64,000 nucleotides of DNA from positions 496,001 through 560,000 of the forward strand of contig NZ_JQLL01000001.1 in NCBI RefSeq assembly GCF_000744185.1, given 5' to 3'. Positions within the stretch are counted from its first letter, which is position 1. Each line of letters opens with the position of its first letter. The position numbers and the translations under genes are program-made. This DNA comes from Carnobacterium funditum DSM 5970. Lineage in GTDB: Bacteria; Bacillota; Bacilli; Lactobacillales; Carnobacteriaceae. This document shows, piece after piece, positions 23,319 through 33,506 of this stretch. Under the pieces are notes generated by a model. It was given only the letters and a program-made list of their open reading frames with translations. It searched no databases and was not told the DNA's origin.

Positions 23319-23400
23319 TAAAAAAAGCTGTCTCCGCTAAATTGAAATGATGCCGCTTCGTGTAAAGTCGCTTCTCACTTCTCCTTTTGCTCGAGACAGC
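23319..23400 (-). terminator. hairpin with T-run between rpsB and tsf (partial terminator)
   Basis: An 8-bp stem (23327-23334 with 23393-23400; GCTGTCTC / GAGACAGC) encloses a 58-base loop with further short complementarity. On the minus strand it is followed by about seven Ts. It lies inside the rpsB-tsf unit, so it probably attenuates rather than stops transcription. Confidence 0.65.
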
Positions 23401-23414
23401 CGTTGTTTATTTAA

Positions 23415-24203
23415 TTATTCAGCGTTATTGCCTTCAACAACTTCAACAATTTCTTCAATTGATGCAGTTTCAGCAACTACAGGAGCTTCAGCTGTAAAAG
23501 TTTCTTCAACAACTTCGTCTTCTCCTTGATTTCCTTCAATCATAGCATCTGCCATTTTTGAAGTAATCAATTTAACGGCGCGAATTGCGTCATCATTTGA
23601 TGGGATGATTACATCAATCTCATCAGGATCACAGTTTGTATCAACCATTGCTACGATAGGAATGTTTAATTTGTGAGCTTCTTGGATTGCAATACGTTCT
23701 TTACGTGGGTCAACAACGAACATAACGTCTGGAATTCTAGGCATATCTTCAATTCCACCTAAGAATTTTTCTAAACGATCGCGTTGTTTTAACAAGATTC
23801 CAACTTCTTTTTTAGGAAGAACTTCAAAAGTTCCGTCTGCTTCCATTTTGTTAATTTCTTTTAGACGTTTAATACGTTTTTGGATTGTATCCCAGTTTGT
23901 TAATGTTCCGCCTAACCAACGGTGGTTTACGTAGAATTGACCTGAACGGATTGCTTCTTCTTTAATTGCTTCTTGAGCTTGTTTTTTTGTACCTACGAAT
24001 AGAGCGATTCCGCCGTTCTCAGATACTTCTTTCATGTATGTGTATGCAGTATCAGCTAACTTAACCGTTTTTTGTAAGTCGATGATGTAGATACCGTTTC
24101 TTTCTGTAAAGATAAAACGTTTCATTTTCGGGTTCCAACGACGTGTTTGGTGACCGAAATGCACGCCTGCTTCAAGCAATTGTTTCATTGAGATTACTGC
24201 CAT
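23415..24203 (-). CDS. rpsB: 30S ribosomal protein S2
   Basis: Ribosomal protein of the 30S subunit head-body junction. It has [22 protein letters not shown] at the N terminus (segment given approximately), [19 protein letters not shown], and DPRKERIA. The 262 residues include an acidic C-terminal tail of about 35 residues. The ATG follows GGAGG. The gene is preceded by a clear promoter and a folded leader. Confidence 0.97.
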   Translation of the reverse strand: MAVISMKQLLEAGVHFGHQTRRWNPKMKRFIFTERNGIYIIDLQKTVKLADTAYTYMKEVSENGGIALFVGTKKQAQEAIKEEAIRSGQFYVNHRWLGGTLTNWDTIQKRIKRLKEINKMEADGTFEVLPKKEVGILLKQRDRLEKFLGGIEDMPRIPDVMFVVDPRKERIAIQEAHKLNIPIVAMVDTNCDPDEIDVIIPSNDDAIRAVKLITSKMADAMIEGNQGEDEVVEETFTAEAPVVAETASIEEIVEVVEGNNAE

Positions 24204-24236
24204 GATTTGTTTCCTCCATTGGTTTTATTTTTTCCT

Positions 24237-24300
24237 CCCCCAAGTTCAACTGTAAGGAGACTTGAATGCTCAAGCACCGTCCTTTACATCCGCTGGGGTG
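24237..24300 (-). promoter_or_regulatory. structured rpsB 5' leader, probable S2 autoregulatory element
   Basis: On the minus strand the leader folds into three nested stems: an outer CCCCA ... TGGGG (ends near 24300 and 24237), a middle TGTAA-GGA ... TCC-TTACA, and an inner CTTGA ... TCAAG hairpin. It lies between the rpsB promoter and the start codon. Folded leaders before ribosomal protein genes commonly bind the encoded protein; that role is inferred here. Confidence 0.6.
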
Positions 24301-24332
24301 TGAAATTATTTGGTATTTTAATACCATTTATT

Positions 24333-24361
24333 ATTATACGGTTTATTACTAAATAAATCAA
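24333..24361 (-). promoter_or_regulatory. rpsB promoter
   Basis: TTGATT (24356-24361) and TATAAT (24333-24338) are spaced by 17 bases on the minus strand. A perfect palindrome (24311-24326, TGGTATT / AATACCA) lies at the expected transcript start and could cap the RNA 5' end. Confidence 0.85.
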
Positions 24362-24404
24362 GTGAAAAGAACAATATATTCAATTTCTTGAAAAATGTTC
24401 TTTT

Positions 24405-24731
24405 TCACGGTTTGACATACGCTGCTCCAGCATGTTGCTGTTCAATAATCTCTAAAATACCTGAAGAAACAATTGTTACCGCTGAGTTTAATTGCTCTCT
24501 TTTAATACTGTGTCCCTGCATAGAATTATTACAAGCTACAAATAAGATGTTTTGCTGCACAAAAGCCTCAACTGTTTCTGCAATTTCAGGATTTAAATAG
24601 CCTTTTATAGCTGAACCATTAACTACTACTTCAATCTCAAAATAGACTTGTTCTTTTTTGAGATTGCGTATGTTCCCTAGTACTGTTGACCATTTCTCTT
24701 CTTCATCAATATGAATGACAACTTTTCTCAT
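24405..24731 (-). CDS. DsrE/DsrF-like family protein
   Basis: A small protein of 108 residues with the look of the DsrE/YchN family: an N-terminal strand (RKVVIHID), the segment IEVVVNGSAIKGYL, and FVACNNSMQGHSIKREQL with one conserved cysteine. Some family members carry sulfur; nothing here shows a partner for that. The ATG at 24731 is preceded by a weak AGGTAG; an ATG nine codons upstream has no ribosome-binding site. It lies 40 bases after the SNF2 helicase gene, in the same direction. Confidence 0.75.
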   Translation of the reverse strand: MRKVVIHIDEEEKWSTVLGNIRNLKKEQVYFEIEVVVNGSAIKGYLNPEIAETVEAFVQQNILFVACNNSMQGHSIKREQLNSAVTIVSSGILEIIEQQHAGAAYVKP

Positions 24732-24770
24732 ACAGCATCTACCTATCTTTTTAGTCATCTGGTTGCATTT

Positions 24771-27700
24771 TTAGTTTCCAATACTTAATATTTCACGAAT
24801 ATCTGCTTCTGTTAACTGAGTCAATGATTGTTGTTCTTTGCCTTCAGAAGTAATCACTTGATCAAACAATGCTTTTTTCTCTTGTTGCATTGAATTAATT
24901 TTTTCTTCTATCGTTCCTTCCGCAATTAGGCGCCATACCTCGACAACTTTCTTTTGACCTAAGCGATGAGCACGTCCTGCTGCTTGCTCTTCTACTGCGG
25001 GATTCCACCATAAGTCATATAAAATGACGGTATCGGCTCCCGTTAAGTTTAAGCCTGTCCCACCGGCTTTCAATGAGATAAGGAAAATTTCTTTTTCTCC
25101 ATCATTGAAACGGTTGACCATCTCTAAACGATCTTTAGGTTTTGTTTGTCCACTTAAATAAAAAGTGTCTATTCCTTCAGCAGCGAGTTCTCGTTCAATG
25201 ATTGATAACATAGAAGTAAATTGAGAAAAAATCAGTACGCGCTTTTTGCTTTCTTTTGCTGTTTCTAACAATTCTTTTAATTGCTCTAATTTTCCTGATT
25301 CTCCTTGATAATCATCTAAGAATAAACGAGGATCACAACAAATTTGACGTAATCTAGTCAGGCCTGAAAGTATCTCGATTCTATTTTTTCTAAAATCATC
25401 TCCTGACATTTTCTGTACACTTTCTTGTATTCTTTGCAGATAAGCTAAATAAACTGTTTTCTGTTCTTTTGTCATTGAACTATAAAGATTAGTTTCTATT
25501 TTATCTGGTAATTCTTTTAATACATCCTTTTTGAGTCTTCTCAGCACAAATGGTCGAATCATCTTGGAAACTTGTTCATAAGGTAAAGTCTTAAATTGTT
25601 TAATGGTTGGGAAAAAACCTGGCATAATTAATTGGAAAATTGCCCATAGTTCTTCTATTTTATTCTCAATCGGAGTTCCACTTAACGCAAATCTTTTTTT
25701 GATGCTTAATCCTCTAAGCGCTTGAGCTGTTTTAGTATGATAATTTTTCACCATTTGTGATTCATCCAGCACTAATAAACTGAACTCTTGTTTTTTATAA
25801 ATATCCGCATCCTGTCTAAAACTTGGATAAGAGGTGATTAATACTTGATTTTTCTTTACAGATTGGATAATAGTCATTCTTTCTTCAGCTGTGCCTGCAA
25901 CAACAAAATTTTCAACAGAAGGTGCAAATTTTATTAATTCATGATTCCAGTTGTAGATTAAAGAAGCTGGCGCTACAATTAAAAATGGACTATTTTCTTT
26001 TTTCTCTTCAATTTCAGACAAGATATAAGTAATCACTTGGATGGTTTTCCCAAGCCCCATGTCATCAGCGAGGATACCCCCAAAACCATATTTAGAAAGC
26101 ATTTTAAGCCATTTAAATCCGACTACTTGATACGCTCTTAAATCGGCATTAAGATTTTTTGGTAAGTCCACCTCAAATTGATCTGGAAAATTTAAATCTT
26201 CAATTAAATTTTGAAACTTTCTAGACAATGTCTGTTTATTTTTTTCTTCTAGACCGAATTTTTCATGTAGCTCTAAACCACGGTAACTAGGTAAACTTAT
26301 TTTACCGTTTTGAAAACTTTTCGATACACGTAATTCAGTAAGAACGTCACTAATTTGTCTGAATTTTTCAGTTTCTAAATCAATTATCGTCCCATTGTCT
26401 AATTTATGAAAAGATTTATTTTCACTTAAACTTTTCAAGACGCTATCAATTTCTTCTGGAGTAATCCCTCCGATATCAAACCGTATATCTAATAAGGAAC
26501 CATCGTTTTGGACATCAATATTGGTTTCTGGATCGATTTGATCTAGAAACATGCTATCTAATAAATCATCTACATAAACTGTTGCATCTAATTCTAAAGT
26601 TGGAATCTCTTTAGTAAATAAAGTATAAAAATCATCATCTCTCACCATACGCTTTGCATAAGTTTTTTTTGTGCGGTGATACTCAAACTCTTTCAGGCGA
26701 TTTAATACGTTCATTTCTTGTTGACTATCACGAATAATCTGGACGCCAGGATCTGGCAAATGATTTTCTTCGACATTCGTGGATAAGACTAGTTGCTTAT
26801 AATTAAATTCAACTGTTGCATGAACAGTATCTTTATCGTACTTAAAATAGATAGTTGTCTTTAAAGGCTCTTGAATAAAAGAATTTTTAAGTTCCTCGTC
26901 AACGCTCACTTCACCGATTTTAGTCAACAATGGCATTACATATGCAGTGAAATCGGGCATATTTTCAGGTTTTATTTCAATATTGTTCCCATCGTAACGT
27001 TCTAGGAAGTAATCCAATGGCTGACTAGCTCGCATTTGTTCCTTAGAAGGTTGGAAAATAACATTAGATGAAACGAACCACTGGTACTCATCTAAGTATG
27101 CATCCACTAAATTTAAAATATCTAAGGTAATTGATTTATTTTTTTGAAATAATTCAAATGAGATTGGCAATTGATTCTCTACAAATATAACTTTTTTATA
27201 TTTATCTTTACCATTAATGAATTGAAGATTGCCACTATCTTGTAACAGCTGTATCGTAACCTCTGCCAGAATAGGCATTAATATTAAATATCTTTTATTA
27301 TTAGTCAATAGAACAGTCTCTTTTTGGTTGCCTACCATTAATTGATTAGAATGTAATTGTTTCTGAAGTAAATCCATAATTTCTTGATCTTCTTTAGTTA
27401 AATGAACTTGCTTGAAATCAATCGTTTGATTTGATTTAAGATTAAAAACACTTTGTGCCAAATAACTTTCAAAAAAAGCTGGTAAGTCTTTGACAATATA
27501 CAGTTTCTCAACTCCAACTCGAATACTAAGTGCTAGAACCTCTGTTTTCGAACGTACCAGCGCCGTACTTAACGGTTTCATTTCTATCTTGTATTCAAAT
27601 TCTAGCGTACGCTCTTTGCCAGAGGTCGAAAGTGATTCTCTATGCTCATTTAAGAAAATACGAGTAAAGGATTCGGTCAATTCTTGTCCTGGACTAGGTG

Positions 27701-27998
27701 AATCTGTAGCCACTTCTTTTGCATTGTCTTTTGTCATTACGCGACTAATTCCTCTGTCTCGTAATTCCAACTCAACAGCTACAGTATGTTTACAATAGCC
27801 ATGTTCCTGCCAATACACACATTCGCAAAAATCTTCTTCTTTAGTTGTGCCGTCTAATTCAATTCGATACCTTTGGTCTCCCATAACTTCAGCGTTCCAA
27901 ACTTTTTTTTCTAAGTTTGAATTAACTGAAAGAACTCGTTTATCAGCAACATATTTTCTTCCTTGATCAATAATCCGTTCCGGAATACTCCACTTCAT
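24771..27998 (-). CDS. SNF2-family helicase with N-terminal SWIM zinc finger
   Basis: DNA-dependent ATPase of the SNF2/HepA type, probably remodelling protein-DNA or polymerase-DNA complexes. The SWIM zinc finger has C58, C60, C69 and H71. The central region is a DUF3670/SNF2-associated segment, and the C-terminal half has Walker A (DDMGLGKT), motif II DESQ, SGTPIENKIEELW, and motif VI with the segment AAGRAHRLGQKK. The length of 1075 residues is normal for Firmicute SNF2 proteins with SWIM. It lies alone except for the DsrE-like gene downstream. Confidence 0.9.
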   Translation of the reverse strand: MKWSIPERIIDQGRKYVADKRVLSVNSNLEKKVWNAEVMGDQRYRIELDGTTKEEDFCECVYWQEHGYCKHTVAVELELRDRGISRVMTKDNAKEVATDSPSPGQELTESFTRIFLNEHRESLSTSGKERTLEFEYKIEMKPLSTALVRSKTEVLALSIRVGVEKLYIVKDLPAFFESYLAQSVFNLKSNQTIDFKQVHLTKEDQEIMDLLQKQLHSNQLMVGNQKETVLLTNNKRYLILMPILAEVTIQLLQDSGNLQFINGKDKYKKVIFVENQLPISFELFQKNKSITLDILNLVDAYLDEYQWFVSSNVIFQPSKEQMRASQPLDYFLERYDGNNIEIKPENMPDFTAYVMPLLTKIGEVSVDEELKNSFIQEPLKTTIYFKYDKDTVHATVEFNYKQLVLSTNVEENHLPDPGVQIIRDSQQEMNVLNRLKEFEYHRTKKTYAKRMVRDDDFYTLFTKEIPTLELDATVYVDDLLDSMFLDQIDPETNIDVQNDGSLLDIRFDIGGITPEEIDSVLKSLSENKSFHKLDNGTIIDLETEKFRQISDVLTELRVSKSFQNGKISLPSYRGLELHEKFGLEEKNKQTLSRKFQNLIEDLNFPDQFEVDLPKNLNADLRAYQVVGFKWLKMLSKYGFGGILADDMGLGKTIQVITYILSEIEEKKENSPFLIVAPASLIYNWNHELIKFAPSVENFVVAGTAEERMTIIQSVKKNQVLITSYPSFRQDADIYKKQEFSLLVLDESQMVKNYHTKTAQALRGLSIKKRFALSGTPIENKIEELWAIFQLIMPGFFPTIKQFKTLPYEQVSKMIRPFVLRRLKKDVLKELPDKIETNLYSSMTKEQKTVYLAYLQRIQESVQKMSGDDFRKNRIEILSGLTRLRQICCDPRLFLDDYQGESGKLEQLKELLETAKESKKRVLIFSQFTSMLSIIERELAAEGIDTFYLSGQTKPKDRLEMVNRFNDGEKEIFLISLKAGGTGLNLTGADTVILYDLWWNPAVEEQAAGRAHRLGQKKVVEVWRLIAEGTIEEKINSMQQEKKALFDQVITSEGKEQQSLTQLTEADIREILSIGN

Positions 27999-28272
27999 TC
28001 AACGTTCCCCTACTTTCATACGTTTTACCTATTTTCATCTCGAATTTTTCTATCTCTCCATTGTACGTCATTCTCAAACAAAAAGAAAACTATTTCATTT
28101 TTAATAAATAGAATTTTACTTCAGGTTAAATGAGTTCTAAACAGATACCAATAATTATTTAGATTTTTTATTTTGTGTAATTCAAAAAAGCTTGCTAAAA
28201 TAGTCTATCTCGTCCATAATTATATCATTATTATAGAATTTTAGTTTGTAAATTATGAAAGGTTGAGGTCTA

Positions 28273-28896
28273 TTGTTTTTCAGAATATTACGCCGCACAA
28301 TTAGTTTTTTATTATTGCTTTTAAACGGCAATGCACATTATCAAAACAGAGCAAAATTGCCTAAGGAAGGTTCATTTATATTAGTAGCTCCTCATCGAAC
28401 TTGGATTGATCCAGTTTATCTTGCTATCGCTGCTAAACCACATGAATTTGCATTTATGGCAAAAAAAGAATTATTTAAGAACCCTGTTTTGTCTTGGGTC
28501 ATTCGACATGCACATGCTTTTCCAGTCGACCGAAAAAATCCAGGACCGAGTGCAATAAAGGTACCCGTTAAAATTTTAAAAGAGGGCCAGTTAAATTTGG
28601 TTATCTTCCCAACTGGAACTAGACATTCTTCTGAATTAAAGGGTGGGGCAGCAACTATCGCTAAATTAAGTGGTGTTCCAATTATACCCGCCGTTTATCA
28701 AGGCCCATTAACACTAACTGATTTAATTAAACGAAAGAGAGTAACAGTACGTTTTGGTGATGCTATCACAATAGATAAAAGCACAAAATTAACAAAAGAA
28801 AGACTAAAAGAAATTGAATTAGAAATACAGCAATCCTTCAATCGACTAGACTACGAAATTGATCCGACCTATGTTTACAAAATCACTCCGGAATAA
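28273..28896 (+). CDS. plsC: 1-acyl-sn-glycerol-3-phosphate acyltransferase (PlsC family)
   Basis: Transfers an acyl chain to lysophosphatidic acid in phospholipid synthesis. The HX4D motif is HRTWID (H41-D46) and the second family motif is FPTGTRHS, a variant of FPEGTRS. A hydrophobic N-terminal segment anchors it at the membrane. The start is a TTG with GAGG upstream; 207 residues is normal. It is a single gene ended by the terminator at 28900. The exact substrate is not shown by the sequence. Confidence 0.88.
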   Translation: MFFRILRRTISFLLLLLNGNAHYQNRAKLPKEGSFILVAPHRTWIDPVYLAIAAKPHEFAFMAKKELFKNPVLSWVIRHAHAFPVDRKNPGPSAIKVPVKILKEGQLNLVIFPTGTRHSSELKGGAATIAKLSGVPIIPAVYQGPLTLTDLIKRKRVTVRFGDAITIDKSTKLTKERLKEIELEIQQSFNRLDYEIDPTYVYKITPE

Positions 28897-28899
28897 TAT

Positions 28900-28934
28900 A
28901 AAAAAAGCTGTTTAAACAAAAAACAGCTTTTTTA
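28900..28934 (+). terminator. intrinsic terminator after plsC
   Basis: AAAAAAGCTGTTT and its complement (28901-28913 with 28921-28933) form a 13-bp stem with a T-run, right after the plsC stop. It can also act on the minus strand. Confidence 0.9.
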
Positions 28935-28952
28935 ATTTACTCCTCCACTATT

Positions 28953-29132
28953 TTAAAGTTGGTATATTTCATAATAAGCCCCATTTTGGCTAAGTAGCTC
29001 ATCATGTGTGCCTCATTCTATAATTCCACCATGATCTATTACAAGAATCATATTAGCATCACGAATCGTTGAAAAACCAGGTACAATAGCTAATGTCGTT
29101 TGCCTTTTACGCATTCTTTTAAGACCTTCTTG
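28953..29132 (-). pseudogene. C-terminal remnant of a multidrug-type ABC transporter ATPase
   Basis: Read on the minus strand, this stretch encodes the last ~60 residues of an exporter ABC protein: QEGLKRMRKRQTTLAIV, then FSTIRDANMILVIDHGGIIE, a TGA stop, then GTHDELLSQNGAYYEIYQL and a final TAA. The H-loop AHRLSTI of working proteins reads VPGFSTI. There is no Walker A, no signature motif and no start. It is a decayed fragment; the rest of the stretch to 29258 (AT-rich) holds nothing I recognise. Confidence 0.8.
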
Positions 29133-29258
29133 TTTAAAAAGCCAATTTTTTGTAAACTTCCACTATCTGGTTTTATTAAAAAAATTTTTTAATAAAAAAA
29201 GCAAACAGAGATATCCTGCTCGCAAAATTTAAAAAATAAGTGTAATACTAAGTATTGC

Positions 29259-29495
29259 TTATTTTTTTTTATTTTTTTTTTCTGATTGAACTTTCATAGA
29301 AGCCATCATTTGTCTAATTTTCTTTTCAGATGGTTTTTGACCCATTTGCATCATCAACATACGTAATGTATCTTCGTTGATAGGTGGATTTTTTTTGAAA
29401 TAATCCATCATATATTTTTTTGCTAGGAAAAATCCACCAACTAAACCGGCAATTAATGCAACAACTATTAAAAGAATTGCTAAACCTGTATTCAT
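29259..29495 (-). CDS. yneF: YneF family membrane protein (UPF0154)
   Basis: Small conserved Firmicute protein of unknown function: one N-terminal membrane helix (residues 4-24, [15 protein letters not shown]) and a basic cytosolic tail with [21 protein letters not shown], the family signature. 78 residues is normal. The ATG follows GAAAGGAG. It sits upstream-to-downstream after tkt in the same direction, 145 bases away. Confidence 0.93.
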   Translation of the reverse strand: MNTGLAILLIVVALIAGLVGGFFLAKKYMMDYFKKNPPINEDTLRMLMMQMGQKPSEKKIRQMMASMKVQSEKKNKKK

Positions 29496-29640
29496 TTATA
29501 CTCACTCCTTTCAAAATTTCTCACTGACTAATTGTACTAGAGTTTAGACTAAAAATAAATAGGTAAAAAGCTTTCAATAGAAAAAACTATGTAAATTGAT
29601 TTTCTATCAATTTACATAGCCGCAAATTAAGGTTTAGCTT

Positions 29641-31635
29641 TTATAGTTCATTGTACTTTTCAATAATATTATCCACTGTAAATCCATATTCTTTGATGAC
29701 TTTATCTCCAGGTGCACTTGCACCATATTTGTCAATAGCAATCATAGTCCCATCTAATCCTACATAACGTTCCCATCCGAAACTTGAACCCATTTCGATA
29801 GAAACACGTTTACGAACTATATTTGGAAGAACAGATTCTTTGTAAGCAGCATTTTGTTTTTCAAACAAATCAAAACTTGGCATAGAAACGACAGAAACAT
29901 CTTTTCCGGCTGCTTTAAGAACTTTTTGTGATTCCATTGCTAATGCAACTTCAGAACCTGTTGCAATTAAAATTCCTTCTGGAACTTCACCATCTTGTGG
30001 AGAAAGTACATAGGCACCCTTAATAACATTATCTTGCGCCAATTCTTTTGTTTTAGGTAAAACAGGTAAATTCTGACGAGATAAGACTAACATTGTTGGG
30101 TGATCTGTTGAAGTTAGTGCAATCTTCCAGGCAGCAACCACTTCATTGCCATCAGCAGGACGCAATACAGTCAAATTAGACATACCACGTAAACTTGAAA
30201 GATGTTCCACAGGTTCATGTGTTGGCCCATCTTCTCCAACGGCAACTGAATCGTGTGTAAAGACATAAGTTACTGGTAATTTAGAAATTGCTGCTAAACG
30301 AACGGCCGCTCTTAAATAATCTGTAAAAACGAAGAATGTTCCCACGTAAGTTTTTGAACCGCCATGTAAAGCAATTCCGTTTGCTGCAGCTGTCATAGCA
30401 AATTCACGCACACCATACCAAATATTTCTTCCTTCATATTGACCAGGTTGGAAATCTTTTTCACCTGCTACCATCGTATTATTTGAAGAAGATAAATCTG
30501 CAGAACCACCCCAAAAAGCGGGAACAGTTTTAGAAATAGCTGTTAATACTTGATTGCTGGTAACACGTGAAGCTAAAGCAGAATCTCCCTCTGAAAAACT
30601 TGGCAACTCACTATCCCAATCTTTTGGAAGTTCATTATTCATTGCTTGTTCAAATTGATTTGCTAGTTCAGGATAAGCCGTATGATACTCGTTAAACGAT
30701 GTGTGCCATTCTTTTTCTGAATTTGCACCTTTGTTAATCATGTCTTCTTCAAAACGTTTGCTTACTTCTTCTGGAACAAAGAAATCTTTTCCTTCCCATC
30801 CGTAAGCTTTTTTAGCTGCTTCAATACCTTCTGGACCTAAAGGAGCCCCATGGACTTTATGAGTTCCTTCATTTGGTGCGCCAAAACCGATAATTGTTTT
30901 TACTTCAATGATAGTAGGTTTTTTTGTTTCAGCTCTTGCAGCATTGATTGCCGCATTGATTTCTTCAATGTCATTACCATCTTTTACTAAGATATGTTGC
31001 CAATTGTAGGCTTCAAATCGTTGCCCAACATTTTCGGTAAATGCTTTCGATGTTGGTCCATCTAAAGAAATATCATTTGAATCATAAAGCATAATTAGTT
31101 TCCCAAGCTCTAAATGACCAGCCAAACTAGCTGCTTCAGATGAAACCCCTTCCATTAAATCTCCGTCTCCACACAATGCATATGTGTAATGATCCACAAT
31201 TGTGTAATCTTTTTTATTATAAGTTGCTGCTAAATGTGTCTCTGCCATTGCCATACCTACTGCATTTGCAATACCTTGGCCTAATGGACCTGTTGTTGCT
31301 TCGACACCATCTGTTAAATGTACTTCTGGATGTCCAGGAGTTTTGCTATCCCATTGACGGAAATTTTTCAAGTCATCAATTGAAACATTGTAACCCGCAA
31401 GGTGTAATAAGCTATAAAGCATGATAGAGCCATGTCCTGCAGAAAGAACGAAGCGATCACGATTCACCCATTTTGAATTTTTAGGATTCACTTTTAAATG
31501 TTTAGCCCAAAGTGTATAAGCCATCGGAGCTGCTCCCATTGGTAATCCCGGGTGTCCAGAGTTGGCTTTTTGAACCCCATCCATACTTAGTGTTCTAATC
31601 GTGTTAATCGCTAATTGGTCAGTGTTGTCAAACAA
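29641..31635 (-). CDS. tkt: transketolase
   Basis: Thiamine-diphosphate enzyme that moves two-carbon units in the pentose phosphate pathway. The N-terminal domain has the TPP site [19 protein letters not shown], the middle domain has [10 protein letters not shown] and [16 protein letters not shown], and the C-terminal domain completes 664 residues, normal length. The start is a TTG with AGAGGATG upstream. It is followed by yneF and preceded by ynzC on the same strand. Confidence 0.97.
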   Translation of the reverse strand: MFDNTDQLAINTIRTLSMDGVQKANSGHPGLPMGAAPMAYTLWAKHLKVNPKNSKWVNRDRFVLSAGHGSIMLYSLLHLAGYNVSIDDLKNFRQWDSKTPGHPEVHLTDGVEATTGPLGQGIANAVGMAMAETHLAATYNKKDYTIVDHYTYALCGDGDLMEGVSSEAASLAGHLELGKLIMLYDSNDISLDGPTSKAFTENVGQRFEAYNWQHILVKDGNDIEEINAAINAARAETKKPTIIEVKTIIGFGAPNEGTHKVHGAPLGPEGIEAAKKAYGWEGKDFFVPEEVSKRFEEDMINKGANSEKEWHTSFNEYHTAYPELANQFEQAMNNELPKDWDSELPSFSEGDSALASRVTSNQVLTAISKTVPAFWGGSADLSSSNNTMVAGEKDFQPGQYEGRNIWYGVREFAMTAAANGIALHGGSKTYVGTFFVFTDYLRAAVRLAAISKLPVTYVFTHDSVAVGEDGPTHEPVEHLSSLRGMSNLTVLRPADGNEVVAAWKIALTSTDHPTMLVLSRQNLPVLPKTKELAQDNVIKGAYVLSPQDGEVPEGILIATGSEVALAMESQKVLKAAGKDVSVVSMPSFDLFEKQNAAYKESVLPNIVRKRVSIEMGSSFGWERYVGLDGTMIAIDKYGASAPGDKVIKEYGFTVDNIIEKYNEL

Positions 31636-31745
31636 TTAAATCATCCTCTCAATTATGTTACTTTTATTTTACTGTTTTATAACATTCAAATCAACGTTTG
31701 AATGCAATTTATTAAAAATAATTTAATATCCGCTTTATTTTATCT

Positions 31746-31985
31746 TTAACGGTCATGAAGACCTTTTTCTTTTTGAATTTTTTTTAATTTATCTGGTGTT
31801 ACGTCAGCCCCAGTTTCATCAACTACTTTTAATCCTTCAATGTGATTACGCATGCCACCTCTAAAGGCAGCTAGATAAGCTTCTCTTAGTTTTTTTTGTT
31901 CTGTTTGTTCCGATAAACTTAAGCCTTCATTTTTAGATTTTTTTGCTAGAACGTTAATTCTTGTTAATTTATCTTTAGATAACAT
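31746..31985 (-). CDS. ynzC: YnzC family protein (DUF896)
   Basis: Small helical-hairpin protein of unknown molecular role, often found next to lexA; in Bacillus subtilis its relative belongs to the SOS regulon. The segments RINVLAKKSKNEGLSLSEQ and LREAYLAAFRGG are typical. The ATG at 31985 lies 6 bases after GAGGTG and gives 79 residues. It is divergent from lexA and shares the intergenic region that holds an SOS box. Confidence 0.9.
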   Translation of the reverse strand: MLSKDKLTRINVLAKKSKNEGLSLSEQTEQKKLREAYLAAFRGGMRNHIEGLKVVDETGADVTPDKLKKIQKEKGLHDR

Positions 31986-32067
31986 TTCATTCACCTCATT
32001 ATTTTCATTATTTGAATACTATACCAAAAAAAATTACTCTATGCATTAAAATCGTTTTTTACACTAG

Positions 32068-32081
32068 CGAACATTTGTTTG
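32068..32081. promoter_or_regulatory. LexA operator (SOS box) between ynzC and lexA
   Basis: CGAACATTTGTTTG differs from the Gram-positive consensus CGAAC-N4-GTTCG at one base. It overlaps the -35 of lexA (32079-32084) and faces ynzC on the other side, so it can repress both genes. Confidence 0.85.
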
Positions 32082-32107
32082 ATTCAGAGGTTGATTTATG
32101 TTATTCT
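32079..32107 (+). promoter_or_regulatory. lexA promoter
   Basis: TTGATT (32079-32084) and TATTCT (32102-32107) with a 17-base spacer. The -35 overlaps the SOS box, giving simple autorepression. Confidence 0.75.
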
Positions 32108-32145
32108 AAATAAGAAATAATAAAAGAATTGAGGTGCATCTATTT

Positions 32146-32769
32146 ATGCGTAAAACACCAGAATCAAGACAAATCGAAGTTTTGCAATACATTCATGACC
32201 AAGTAAAATTAAAAGGTTACCCGCCAACAGTACGTGAAATTGGAACAGCTGTTTCACTATCTTCTACTTCAACTGTTCACGGCCATTTATCGCGGCTTGA
32301 AAAGAACGGCTTTATACAAAGAGACCCTAGTAAACCGCGTGCTATTGAATTAACCTCTAAAGGGCTAACAAAATTAGGCATTCAACTAGAACAAATCCCT
32401 TTATTGGGCACAGTAGCTGCTGGTGAACCCATTTTAGCAGTTGAAGAAGCTTCTGATTATTTTCCACTTCCTCCTAATTTAAGACAAGAAAGCAATACTC
32501 TTTTTATGTTGACAATCAGAGGTGAAAGCATGATTAATGCTGGTATCTTTGATGGTGATGAAGTGATTGTTCGCAAACAATCTAGCGCAAACAATGGCGA
32601 TATTGTTATTGCATTAACAAACGAAGACGAAGCTACGTGCAAAAGATTTTACCGTGAAGACCGCTATTATCGTCTGCAACCAGAAAATGATTCTATGAGC
32701 GCTATTCTTTTAGATGAAGTTACTATTCTTGGTAAAGTAGTCAGTTTGTACCGTAGCCATATTTTTTAA
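32146..32769 (+). CDS. lexA: SOS repressor LexA
   Basis: Represses SOS genes and cleaves itself when RecA is activated. The winged-helix DNA-binding domain covers about residues 1-70. The cleavage site is A92-G93 (TVAAGEP), and the Ser-Lys catalytic pair is S128 (RGESM) and K166 (ATCKRF). Length 207 residues is normal. The ATG at 32146 lies 9 bases after GAGGTG; an in-frame GTG within that site is rejected. Confidence 0.97.
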   Translation: MRKTPESRQIEVLQYIHDQVKLKGYPPTVREIGTAVSLSSTSTVHGHLSRLEKNGFIQRDPSKPRAIELTSKGLTKLGIQLEQIPLLGTVAAGEPILAVEEASDYFPLPPNLRQESNTLFMLTIRGESMINAGIFDGDEVIVRKQSSANNGDIVIALTNEDEATCKRFYREDRYYRLQPENDSMSAILLDEVTILGKVVSLYRSHIF

Positions 32770-32842
32770 CCATACTTATTGTTTAATTTCAGAACAGAAA
32801 TGATGCTATTTTTAACGTATCGATAGATAAAGTTTAGCTATA

Positions 32843-32900
32843 AAAAATGCACCTCTTTTATTTATGGAAAACAAACCATAGATAAAAGAGGTGTTTTTTT
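32843..32900. terminator. bidirectional terminator between lexA and apt
   Basis: CACCTCTTTTAT (32850-32861) pairs with 32882-32893, extended by an inner TATGG/CCATA stem. An A-run on the left and T-run on the right let it end both converging transcripts. Confidence 0.9.
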
Positions 32901-32970
32901 GTAACCATTAAAAAAATCAGCTATCTTTTGAGTCCTTTAGTCCGTTAAAAGAAATCTATTTAAGAACTTT

Positions 32971-33483
32971 TTAGTACTCCATTAACGCTAAAATATCATA
33001 ACCTTCAATTTTATTGCGTCCTTTTAAATCACTTAACTCCACTAGAAAGGCTGTCCCAACAACTTCTCCACCTAATTGCTCAATAAGCTTGATAGTTGCT
33101 GCAATGGTACCACCTGTTGCTAGCAAGTCATCACAAACAAGTACTTTTTGGCCAGGTTTAATCGCATCTTTATGAATTTGTAAAACGTCATTGCCATATT
33201 CTAAACCATAACTAACTTCTACGGTATTACGCGGTAATTTACCTTTTTTCCGAGCAGGAGCAAATCCAATCCCTAATTCATAAGCTACTGGACAGCCCAC
33301 GATAAAACCTCGTGCTTCTGGTCCTACAATCATATCTACGCATTTATCTTTTGCATATCTAACTATTTCATTTGTTGCAAATCGATAAGCTTCGCCATCG
33401 GCCATTAAAGGAGAAATATCACGAAAAATAATCCCTTCCTCTGGAAAATCAGGTACATCAGCTATATATTTTTTTAAATCCAT
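32971..33483 (-). CDS. apt: adenine phosphoribosyltransferase
   Basis: Salvages adenine to AMP with PRPP. The PRPP-binding motif [13 protein letters not shown] lies near residues 119-131, and the N terminus is [21 protein letters not shown] (given approximately). The ATG at 33483 lies 9 bases after GGAGG and gives 170 residues, the standard size. It is 23 bases downstream of recJ; recJ-apt is a conserved Firmicute pair. Confidence 0.97.
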   Translation of the reverse strand: MDLKKYIADVPDFPEEGIIFRDISPLMADGEAYRFATNEIVRYAKDKCVDMIVGPEARGFIVGCPVAYELGIGFAPARKKGKLPRNTVEVSYGLEYGNDVLQIHKDAIKPGQKVLVCDDLLATGGTIAATIKLIEQLGGEVVGTAFLVELSDLKGRNKIEGYDILALMEY

Positions 33484-33506
33484 TAATTTCTTCCTCCGTT
33501 TCGATT

